A stretch of DNA of 22,978 nucleotides. Source: a virus. Positions within the stretch are counted from its first letter, which is position 1, and every line of letters starts with the position of its first letter. The notes below the pieces were generated by a model. The model was not told the DNA's origin. It worked only from the letters and a program-made list of their open reading frames with translations, and made no database searches. The stretch is taken from positions 1 to 22,978 of IMG/VR virus record IMGVR_UViG_3300025547_000038; one strand, 5' to 3'. Position numbers and translations under genes: made by a program. Of the stretch, positions 7,687 to 12,772 are shown one piece after another.

Positions 7687-8451
7687 TTAGGCGGCTCTTC
7701 TCTCTACCGATTCACCACTCGTATGCTCGGTAAGATCTACTGAAGTATATCCTCCGTTCAACTCAGTCGCTTTATCTACGCCTATAGTCATCTCCTTCCA
7801 ATGCTTAACAAACGGTGCGAGTTCTTGTACATCTCGCTCGTAGTTATTTTCGAAGAATGAGAACATTGTTGCCTGCTCATAAGTCGGGTCTACTCCAAAC
7901 TTTGGTGGTTGTACCCAATCTATCGCTTGTTCGATCATTGTGAATATCACACCGTCGACTCCACCTTCATTCTCGAAAGCGTTGTCATGTCGATTAGGTA
8001 TTGGCTCTATACCATCCATCAGGCTTTCTATAACTTCAATACCTTTTACTAGAGCAGCTAAAATCTTCGGCTTATCTGTTTTATCTAGATCAGCTTCAGC
8101 TCGTTCGATGACTAAATCAGGAATATGCACCGTCGATATATGCATCTTATTAATTTTATCGAATTCCCGTCCGAATGGTGCGACAGTTTGCCCAATCCAA
8201 TAATAATGCTGAATCTCTCTTCGGATCTCTTCGATTTTATCCACTCGACTATCGACATCCATACCATACTTCTGTAGACGCTCAACTCTCTCCTTCTGTT
8301 TAACATAGGCCTGTGCCTTCATAAACATTTTAAACACTGCGTTATTCACAATGTTTCGGGTTAATACATCAAATCCAGGTACATTGCTTAACTCATTCAA
8401 ATCGTACCCAGTTACATATTTCACATCTTTCTTTTTTGTTACTTTAGTCAT
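7687..8451 (-). CDS. Hypothetical 254-residue protein
   Basis: A 254-residue frame starting at ATG 8449-8451 with a strong ribosome site (AAAGGAG six bases upstream). The N-terminus is Lys-rich, residues about 35-90 are highly charged and probably helical, and the middle contains GIEVIESLMDGIEPIPNRHD. There is no transmembrane segment, signal peptide or catalytic motif that can be recognised. It is the last gene of a three-gene leftward set (8979 to 7687) and is followed by a hairpin terminator at 7551-7598. Its position between replication genes and the accessory cassettes suggests an early gene, but the function is unknown. Confidence 0.75.
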   Translation of the reverse strand: MTKVTKKKDVKYVTGYDLNELSNVPGFDVLTRNIVNNAVFKMFMKAQAYVKQKERVERLQKYGMDVDSRVDKIEEIRREIQHYYWIGQTVAPFGREFDKINKMHISTVHIPDLVIERAEADLDKTDKPKILAALVKGIEVIESLMDGIEPIPNRHDNAFENEGGVDGVIFTMIEQAIDWVQPPKFGVDPTYEQATMFSFFENNYERDVQELAPFVKHWKEMTIGVDKATELNGGYTSVDLTEHTSGESVERRAA

Positions 8452-8462
8452 AATTGACTCCT

Positions 8463-8663
8463 TTAATAATTAATATATAATGGTTTAGTGACTTCGTCAC
8501 TGTTAGTGTTATGAGATACTGTTGATCTCGGTTCTTTGTTTCCCTCTAACGCTATCAAGATCTTTAGCGGATCTTGATACAAGAAACAACTCATTGTCGT
8601 TCCCCTAACCAGCTGTAATCTCCGTGCTTCCCGCTGTTGCTTTCTCTTAAATGCTCTATTCAT
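8463..8663 (-). CDS. Hypothetical basic 66-residue protein
   Basis: A 66-residue protein with a very basic N-terminus (MNRAFKRKQQREARRLQLVR). The frame stays open further upstream to 8756, but that extension overlaps the neighbouring gene and lacks a ribosome site, whereas GGAG lies six bases before the ATG at 8661-8663. An ATG three bases earlier (8664-8666) is also possible. Directly upstream, a nine-codon frame (8663-8692) ends with a stop that overlaps these ATGs. The basic N-terminus could bind nucleic acid. No family is recognised, and codon context gives only moderate support. Confidence 0.5.
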   Translation of the reverse strand: MNRAFKRKQQREARRLQLVRGTTMSCFLYQDPLKILIALEGNKEPRSTVSHNTNSDEVTKPLYINY

Positions 8664-8692
8664 CATATTCTCCATTTTATCTTCGTACTCAT
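8663..8692 (-). CDS. Possible nine-codon leader peptide
   Basis: A nine-codon frame (MSTKIKWRI) starts at ATG 8690-8692, nine bases after a GGAG site, and its TGA overlaps the candidate starts of the basic 66-residue gene (ATGATG). This geometry would allow translational coupling by re-initiation. It may also be chance, because so short a frame carries no statistical weight by itself. Confidence 0.25.
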   Translation of the reverse strand: MSTKIKWRI

Positions 8693-8706
8693 GTTGTGTA
8701 TCTCCA

Positions 8707-8979
8707 TTATTTATACAAGTCGTTATCCACCAAGTGTGTCTTGTTATAAAGTTCAATCACCTTATAAATAAACTCAGGTTGGTGGTGTCCGTGGTCAACA
8801 ATCATTGTTATCAAATCTAAGAAGGATTCCTTAGAGTAACCATATCTATCAACATAGTTACTAATCATGTTATCAACATCAACTACATAATCAACAACTA
8901 CCTCATCATCAAGATTAAAATCTTCTTCTAATCCAGTAATAATATCTTTAACCTTATTCAAACTTATAGACTTCTTCAT
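8707..8979 (-). CDS. Hypothetical acidic 90-residue protein
   Basis: A 90-residue frame from ATG 8977-8979 with a good ribosome site (AGGAGT six bases upstream). It begins with a short basic segment (MKKSISLNKVK) and then is strongly acidic (EEDFNLDDEVVVDYVVDVD, about residues 18-36), with a likely helical C-terminal half. There is no recognised domain. It is the first gene of the leftward set 8979-7687 and lies downstream of the direct-repeat element at 9022-9038 that resembles the leaders of the two cassettes at 9420-10347, so it may share their regulation. Confidence 0.65.
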   Translation of the reverse strand: MKKSISLNKVKDIITGLEEDFNLDDEVVVDYVVDVDNMISNYVDRYGYSKESFLDLITMIVDHGHHQPEFIYKVIELYNKTHLVDNDLYK

Positions 8980-9021
8980 AATATAACTCCTGTTGCGTTA
9001 AATAAAAATGAGTGAGTTTAT

Positions 9022-9038
9022 GTCAACGAAATGTCAAC
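9022..9038 (-). promoter_or_regulatory. Direct-repeat leader element, copy 1 (GTCAAC type)
   Basis: On the plus strand GTCAAC-GAAAT-GTCAAC, two identical hexamers one helical turn (11 bp) apart, 43 bases upstream of the ATG at 8979. The same layout with GCCGAC hexamers occurs before both cassette genes (9771-9787 and 10365-10381), and all three are preceded on the transcribed strand by CTTTTTGTT. On the minus strand the hexamers read as TTGACA, a -35 consensus, but no good -10 follows. A common activator or repressor site is the simplest reading. Confidence 0.5.
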
Positions 9039-9251
9039 ACTCATACAACAAAAAGCAAAAGCCGAAAATCCACAAACCACATAGGAGAGCCGGAGAAGGG
9101 CGTTGACAAAAAAGGAAGGCTAGGGTAGGGGGGAGGTGCTGCGCAGAGCGTGACGGAGAGGTTAGGGGCACTGGATGGGCAGGGCTGACTACTGTCACTG
9201 CCTATAAACACTTGTCTTATGTCTATTTTTAGTTGTCAATGGTGGTATGCA

Positions 9252-9314
9252 GCCCATGCCATTTCCATTGATAGCGCCCATGCCATTTCCATTGATAGCG
9301 CCCATGCCATTTCC
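9252..9314. repeat. 24-bp tandem repeat, 2.6 copies
   Basis: Two exact 24-base units (9252-9275 and 9276-9299) followed by a 15-base partial copy (9300-9314). The unit begins GCCCATGCCATTTCC. It interrupts what would otherwise be continuous similarity between the terminator-proximal regions of the two cassettes (AATGGTGGTA at 9238-9247 and 9833-9842), so it looks like an expansion within one copy. Confidence 0.85.
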
Positions 9315-9358
9315 CCCCCAACTCTTGCTTTTAGGCTTTGGCAGTTGTTTGAGAGCTT

Positions 9359-9423
9359 TTGGCAGTTGTTTGAAAAAAAATAACACTAACGGCTTTATCG
9401 TTAGTGTTATTTTCCTCGGTTAG
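9359..9423. repeat. Cassette downstream flank, copy A
   Basis: A 65-base segment nearly identical to 9847-9910 (one single-base insertion). It runs from TTGGCAGTTGTTTGA through the terminator up to and including the stop codon of the cassette 1 gene. The identity ends exactly where the coding sequence begins. Confidence 0.9.
9377..9413 (-). terminator. Strong intrinsic terminator of cassette 1
   Basis: A perfect 15-bp stem (AAAATAACACTAACG at 9377-9391 with its complement at 9399-9413) around a 7-base loop. On the minus strand it ends in a run of eight T. It lies just after the stop of the gene at 9420-9752 and is identical to the terminator at 9865-9901. Confidence 0.9.
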
Positions 9424-9752
9424 AACGGGTTAGCGACAGGTACTTGCTGGTCATCCCACTCATATATCATCGCGTAATTCAAATGCTTCTTATCCCTGCG
9501 ATTCAAATATACAAATGCGGTTATGCCTCTACCGAAAACTCTGTAGTTAGCATTACCGCGTCCGACATCGGTCGATCTTTCGGCATCGTACCACTCACCG
9601 CCGATTAGTATTTTGGGGCTAGTATGATCGAGTTTAATCCCATCATTTCTAAGTGCTAAACCGATAACCTCACCGTCGATTTTTACACCGCCGGTTAGGG
9701 CACCTTTACTAGTTTCTAGAACCATTTTTACACCATTGTTATCATTACTCAT
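9420..9752 (-). CDS. Cassette 1 cargo: hypothetical 110-residue protein
   Basis: A 110-residue protein starting at ATG 9750-9752, chosen because GGAG lies eight bases upstream and because the matching leader of cassette 2 uses the equivalent ATG; an in-frame upstream start at 9800 would translate the conserved leader. The N-terminus (MSNDNNGVKMV) is followed by alternating short strands (GGVKIDGEVIGLALR, KILIGGEWYD, ITAFVYLNRR), suggesting a small beta-rich, soluble fold. There is no signal peptide, membrane segment or known motif. It is a single-gene transcription unit with its own leader and terminator, the layout of phage moron genes, so an accessory role (for example countering host defence or changing host physiology) is possible but unproven. 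Confidence 0.75.
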   Translation of the reverse strand: MSNDNNGVKMVLETSKGALTGGVKIDGEVIGLALRNDGIKLDHTSPKILIGGEWYDAERSTDVGRGNANYRVFGRGITAFVYLNRRDKKHLNYAMIYEWDDQQVPVANPF

Positions 9753-9757
9753 GTTAC

Positions 9758-9805
9758 ATCTCCAGTTTGAGCCGACGAAATGCCGACTATCGCTTAACAA
9801 AAAGG
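9758..9805. repeat. Cassette upstream leader, copy A
   Basis: A 48-base segment matching 10352-10399 at 47 positions. It carries the ribosome site, the direct-repeat element (9771-9787) and the CTTTTTGTTAAGCG segment. The similarity stops at the start codon side and at about 9806, so it is a compact leader/promoter module. Confidence 0.9.
9771..9787 (-). promoter_or_regulatory. Direct-repeat leader element, copy 2 (GCCGAC type)
   Basis: Plus strand GCCGAC-GAAAT-GCCGAC, 18 bases upstream of the cassette 1 ATG. It has the same architecture as the element at 9022-9038, with two transitions in each hexamer. It has no sigma70 -35 character, so the shared feature is more likely a regulator site or an RNA leader element than a promoter box. 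Confidence 0.5.
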
Positions 9806-9816
9806 CTTTTATCTGT

Positions 9817-9842
9817 TACCACCAGCGCTGTTAATGGTGGTA
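9817..9842. other. Inverted repeat between the cassettes
   Basis: Perfect 8-bp arms TACCACCA (9817-9824) and TGGTGGTA (9835-9842) around 10 bases. It sits between the cassette 1 leader and the cassette 2 terminator. One arm, AATGGTGGTA, also occurs at 9238-9247, so it may mark the outer edge of the repeated module. Confidence 0.4.
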
Positions 9843-9846
9843 GCAG

Positions 9847-9910
9847 TTGGCAGTTGTTTGAAAAAAAATAACACTAACGGCTTTATCGTTAGTGTTATTT
9901 TCCCGGTTAG
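9847..9910. repeat. Cassette downstream flank, copy B
   Basis: The partner of 9359-9423. It spans TTGGCAGTTGTTTGA, the terminator and the stop codon of the cassette 2 gene. Confidence 0.9.
9865..9901 (-). terminator. Strong intrinsic terminator of cassette 2
   Basis: Same 15-bp stem, 7-base loop and eight-T run as at 9377-9413, placed directly after the stop of the gene at 9907-10347. It would keep cassette 2 transcription from entering cassette 1, so each cassette is an independent unit. Confidence 0.9.
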
Positions 9911-10347
9911 ATGCGCCGGCGTTTTAACCCTGACCGGTTTCGCATTTTACGGTCTCTTCGGGCACTATGGGGGGTCGAGATTCCTTGAGCGTATATCTCT
10001 TCTTGCTCTAATCGGGCGTTCTGCTTAAATCGTGCTATTCTTATAGCCTCGATAAGAGCGTCTTCTGCTCTAGCCTCTTCTCTGGCTTCACGCACCGCGA
10101 GTACTTCAGGGCGGACGCGCTCCACCCACTCTGCCTCTTCTCGCCCGTGCTCCCAGGCGTAGTACGCGTTGTGTTCCGCCATTTCGGCCTCTGCCGCACT
10201 GTTTATGGCCTCGACTATCCACGCGCCCAACGAGATCATAGCTGTTGGGAGGACGAGACTATAATCCTCCAACCAAACATCTTCAGCACCACAACCGCAG
10301 CCACATGAACTCTCAACCCTAAACTTTTTAGCTATTAATGTAATCAT
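9907..10347 (-). CDS. Cassette 2 cargo: hypothetical 146-residue protein
   Basis: A 146-residue protein from ATG 10345-10347, with GGAG seven bases upstream in the conserved leader; an in-frame ATG 12 bases earlier would fall inside the ribosome site. Near the N-terminus is a Cys cluster (SSCGCGCGAEDVW, about residues 13-25), followed by a hydrophobic stretch (about 32-52) and a long Glu/Arg/Ala-rich segment (about 52-120) likely to be a helix or coiled coil, and a very basic end (GLKRRRI). It has no similarity by eye to the cassette 1 protein, although both share leader and terminator. The coding sequence is visibly more GC-rich than its neighbours, which fits separate acquisition. The function is unknown. 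Confidence 0.7.
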   Translation of the reverse strand: MITLIAKKFRVESSCGCGCGAEDVWLEDYSLVLPTAMISLGAWIVEAINSAAEAEMAEHNAYYAWEHGREEAEWVERVRPEVLAVREAREEARAEDALIEAIRIARFKQNARLEQEEIYAQGISTPHSARRDRKMRNRSGLKRRRI

Positions 10348-10351
10348 TTGT

Positions 10352-10399
10352 ATCTCCAATTTGAGCCGACGAAATGCCGACTATCGCTTAACAAAAAGG
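10352..10399. repeat. Cassette upstream leader, copy B
   Basis: The partner of 9758-9805, with one mismatch in 48 bases. It includes the direct-repeat element at 10365-10381 and the ribosome site of the cassette 2 gene. Confidence 0.9.
10365..10381 (-). promoter_or_regulatory. Direct-repeat leader element, copy 3 (GCCGAC type)
   Basis: Plus strand GCCGAC-GAAAT-GCCGAC, identical to copy 2 and 17 bases upstream of the cassette 2 ATG. Confidence 0.5.
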
Positions 10400-10456
10400 T
10401 TGTTCGTTCAATGGGTCCCCTATTGGGCTGATGGAATCCGAATCGGGAGTCAAGAT

Positions 10457-10486
10457 TTGAAATCCGGATTGGCCCCCTCGTATAAT
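10457..10486 (+). promoter_or_regulatory. Sigma70-type promoter for the rightward virion genes
   Basis: TTGAAA at 10457-10462 (five of six to consensus), an 18-base spacer, and a perfect TATAAT at 10481-10486. Transcription would begin near 10493 and read through the phased repeat array into the small terminase gene at 10685, giving a leader of about 190 bases. An AGGAGGT at 10508-10514 in this leader has no start codon at a usable distance. Confidence 0.65.
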
Positions 10487-10535
10487 CGCGGTGGGGGAAG
10501 GGTAGACAGGAGGTTATAAACCGTAAAAAATAGCT

Positions 10536-10645
10536 AAATTTTTGATAATCAATAAAAATTTTTTGATAATCAATAAAAATTTTTTGATAATCAGTAAAAA
10601 ATTTTTGGCAAGCAATAAAAAATTTTTTGGCAAGTAATAAAAAAA
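10536..10645. repeat. Phased 21-bp AT-rich repeat array (five units)
   Basis: Five degenerate units, with TTG anchors at 10542, 10563, 10584, 10605 and 10627, giving spacings of 21, 21, 21 and 22 bases. The first two units carry the near-palindrome TTGATAATCAA, the third TTGATAATCAG and the last two TTGGCAAGCAA or TTGGCAAGTAA. They are separated by runs such as AAAAATTTTTT. A 21-base period is two helical turns, so the A/T tracts are in phase and the DNA should be intrinsically curved. The array lies between the promoter at 10457 and the first virion gene, as expected for a regulator-binding or origin iteron array. Confidence 0.85.
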
Positions 10646-10670
10646 TAAAAAAATAAAAAATAATTTTTAT

Positions 10671-10678
10671 GGTATATT
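10671..10678 (+). promoter_or_regulatory. Possible -10 box just before the small terminase gene
   Basis: TATATT at 10673-10678 preceded by TGG forms an extended -10-like site only seven bases before the ATG at 10685. Transcription from it would give a leaderless or nearly leaderless message, which would fit the absence of a ribosome site there. There is no clear -35 in the surrounding A/T-rich DNA, so it may be chance. Confidence 0.3.
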
Positions 10679-10684
10679 AGCACT

Positions 10685-11113
10685 ATGGAATCCATGAACG
10701 CAGATCAATATTTACATAATTTACCAAAACTTGACCGGCAGCAACAAGCGTTTGTACATAGTTACGCTAATTTACATAACGTTGGCGCTGCGGCTAACGC
10801 TGCGGGGATAACACGCGCAACGGCGTTACGGTGGATGAAGACAGATGCTGTAGCGGGTAACTTAGATTTCTATGAGAACGAGGCGTTAATAGAACATAAG
10901 GTGTCGAGAGATAAGTTAACGGCGATGCTGTTCGAGGCGCATCGTAAGTCGGCAACTTCAACTGAAGAGGTAGCCGCTATCCGTGAGCTAGGTAAGATGC
11001 ACGGTGTGTACGAACCCGAGAAGACAGTGACAGTATCAGCTAACTATACTAAAATAGAGCAGATGGAAGAACTGTCGGATGATGAGTTAATAGCTATTAT
11101 TAATGGAGCGTAG
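10685..11113 (+). CDS. terS: Terminase small subunit
   Basis: A 142-residue protein directly before the large terminase. The N-terminal half contains a helix-turn-helix-like region (LDRQQQAFVHSYANLHNVGAAANAAGI, then TRATALRWMK, about 16-52) expected to bind the packaging site, and the C-terminal part is acidic (EQMEELSDDELIAIING). Small terminases of this kind recognise phage DNA and regulate the motor ATPase. There is no ribosome site before the ATG at 10685; a second in-frame ATG at 10694 is little better, so initiation may be leaderless or depend on the long leader. Assignment rests on position, size and the HTH pattern. Confidence 0.75.
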   Translation: MESMNADQYLHNLPKLDRQQQAFVHSYANLHNVGAAANAAGITRATALRWMKTDAVAGNLDFYENEALIEHKVSRDKLTAMLFEAHRKSATSTEEVAAIRELGKMHGVYEPEKTVTVSANYTKIEQMEELSDDELIAIINGA

Positions 11114-11145
11114 GCGAGCCAATGTTATGCCAGATTTGAAGTAAT

Positions 11146-12762
11146 ATGTCCCTGTGTCAAACTACAGACTGCGGTAAGCAGACAGACAACGACCCGGCAG
11201 TATGCGATAGATGCCTCAGTAAAGATCGGGTCAAATCGATACAAGAGCAGGAGTTAGCGAGGAGAGCATTAGCACGTAGGAGGTTGCTACCGTTTGTACA
11301 GCGGATGCAGACCGACTATGATGCAGGGTGGTTCCACAAAGATCTCTGCCATAAGCTTGAACAGTTCGCACAAGATGTAATTGACAAGAAATCACCACGA
11401 CTAATGATTATGGCTCCCCCGCGCCATGGAAAGAGCAGACTAGCATCGGTTATGTTCCCTGCTTGGTTCTTAGGTAACCATCCAGCGATGGAGATTATTA
11501 TGTCTTCGTACTCAGCTGACTTAGCTATGGATATGTCTAAAGATGTACGAACTATCCTTAGGGAGCAGAGTTATAAGACCGTATTCAAAGAGAGTAAGTT
11601 GGATCCAGATTCCCAGTCGGTAGCGAAGTGGAAGACAACAGAGAGCGGAGCGTTCACCGCAGCGGGTGTTGGTGGACCGCTTACTGGTCGTGGTGCTCAC
11701 GTTATGATCGTGGACGATCCGATTAAGAACTTTGAGGATGCGAATAGTACAACTAACCGTGAGATGGCGTGGAACTGGTGGAACACTACAGCTTATACTC
11801 GTTTAGCTCCGGGAGCAGGGTGTTTGCTTATTATGACCCGCTGGCATCACGATGATCTGTTCGGGAGACTGTTAGAGCAGGAGGCAGAGGCTAAGAAGTT
11901 AGGGATACCTACTCAGAAATGGGATGTTGTTATGTATCCTGCTATCGCTACGGAGGACGAGAAGTACCGTAAGTCGGGTGAAGCGTTACATCCAGAAAGG
12001 TACCCGTTAGATCAGTTGAACATGATTAAGAATGCTCCGGGTAATGAGCGGAACTGGGCCTCGTTGTATCAGCAGACCCCTACGTTAGATGAGGGTGCCT
12101 ATTTTAAAAAGGAGTTCTTTAAGTACTGGCAGACATCGTCAGATAGTGAGTCTCCAGATAAAGTTAAACCGGATAATCTGAATGTGTACGCAACTTGGGA
12201 TTTAGCGTTGGGGCAGAAAGAGACTAACGATTATACAGCGAGCGTTGTGTTTGGGCTGGATCAGAATGAAAATATTTATGTATTAGATATAGTTCGTGAG
12301 CGTATGGACGCTATGGAGATCGTGGAGAAAATCATCGATCAGTACGAGCAGTGGAAACCGATAGCTACGGGTATAGAGCGCACGCATATGCAGATGGCGC
12401 TAGGACCGTTTCTCAATAAACGTATCCGCGAACGGAAAGCGTACTCGTTATATATCCACGAGCAGTTACCGGGACGACGGGATAAAGAGTTAAGGGCGCG
12501 ATCCATTCAGGGACGTATTCAGCAGGGGAAAGTGTTCTTCCCAAGACACGCGCCATGGCTACATACGCTCACGACTGAGATGTTGCAGTTCCCAGCTGGT
12601 ACTCACGATGACCTATGTGACTGTTTAGCATATGCGGGTCTTTTACTCGAAGAACTCAGTGCCCCAGAAAAAAGGATTGACAAACCAGTAGTTTCGTGGA
12701 AAGATAAGCTTAATAGATATTCAAGTTCATTTGGTGGACGTAAATCAGCGATGACTGCATAG
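11146..12762 (+). CDS. terL: Terminase large subunit (packaging ATPase/nuclease)
   Basis: A 538-residue DNA packaging motor. The ATPase domain shows a Walker A (APPRHGKS, 90-97), a Walker B (VMIVDD, 186-191) and the coupling motif LIMTRWH (228-234). The C-terminal RuvC-like nuclease has D352 (ATWDLALG), E411 (TGIERTH) and D488/D489 (THDDLCD) as likely metal ligands. Unusually, the first 25 residues carry C4, C9, C20 and C23 in a spacing that could form a small zinc finger before the motor domain. It works with the small subunit and the portal to fill and cut the genome. The ribosome site is weak (GAAG near the ATG); 32 bases separate it from the small subunit gene. Confidence 0.95.
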   Translation: MSLCQTTDCGKQTDNDPAVCDRCLSKDRVKSIQEQELARRALARRRLLPFVQRMQTDYDAGWFHKDLCHKLEQFAQDVIDKKSPRLMIMAPPRHGKSRLASVMFPAWFLGNHPAMEIIMSSYSADLAMDMSKDVRTILREQSYKTVFKESKLDPDSQSVAKWKTTESGAFTAAGVGGPLTGRGAHVMIVDDPIKNFEDANSTTNREMAWNWWNTTAYTRLAPGAGCLLIMTRWHHDDLFGRLLEQEAEAKKLGIPTQKWDVVMYPAIATEDEKYRKSGEALHPERYPLDQLNMIKNAPGNERNWASLYQQTPTLDEGAYFKKEFFKYWQTSSDSESPDKVKPDNLNVYATWDLALGQKETNDYTASVVFGLDQNENIYVLDIVRERMDAMEIVEKIIDQYEQWKPIATGIERTHMQMALGPFLNKRIRERKAYSLYIHEQLPGRRDKELRARSIQGRIQQGKVFFPRHAPWLHTLTTEMLQFPAGTHDDLCDCLAYAGLLLEELSAPEKRIDKPVVSWKDKLNRYSSSFGGRKSAMTA

Positions 12763-12772
12763 GAGATATAGA

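Larger units (their letters stand above)
8980..9419. other. Intergenic region with leader element, G-rich stretch and tandem repeat
   Basis: A gene-free 440-base stretch. It contains the leader and direct-repeat element of the 8979 gene (9022-9055), a G-rich stretch on the plus strand (about 9118-9185, several runs of three or more G), a 24-bp tandem repeat (9252-9314), two copies of TTGGCAGTTGTTTGA (9338-9352, 9359-9373) and a strong terminator (9377-9413). A 63-codon minus-strand frame through the tandem repeat starts inside the terminator and is not regarded as a gene. Confidence 0.55.

Noticed and set aside
7558-7743. A 61-codon plus-strand frame
   Set aside because: It runs through both arms of a hairpin, has no ribosome site, and overlaps the end of the leftward gene at 7687.
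8714-8722. TTATCCACC as a DnaA box
   Set aside because: It is a single eight-of-nine match inside a coding sequence with no companion boxes.
9103-9108. TTGACA on the plus strand as a promoter
   Set aside because: The region 16-18 bases downstream is G-rich with nothing like a -10 box, and no plus-strand gene follows.
9195-9386. A 63-codon minus-strand frame with GMGAINGN-like repeats
   Set aside because: It begins with GTG inside the terminator hairpin, has no ribosome site, and its repeats simply reflect the 24-bp DNA repeat whose length is a multiple of three.
10400-10500. A possible tRNA-like or structural RNA from GC-rich inverted pieces
   Set aside because: The pairings (AATCCG/CGGATT and short G/C runs) do not form a cloverleaf, and a sigma70 promoter explains the core of the region better.
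10508-10514. A perfect AGGAGGT ribosome site
   Set aside because: No ATG, GTG or TTG lies at a workable distance. A frame through the repeats from TTG at 10542 reads a seven-residue repeat but is too far away and is explained by the 21-base period.
10536-10645. The 21-bp array as a CRISPR array
   Set aside because: The units are contiguous with no unique spacers, and there are no cas genes; the Cas4-like nuclease belongs to the replication operon.
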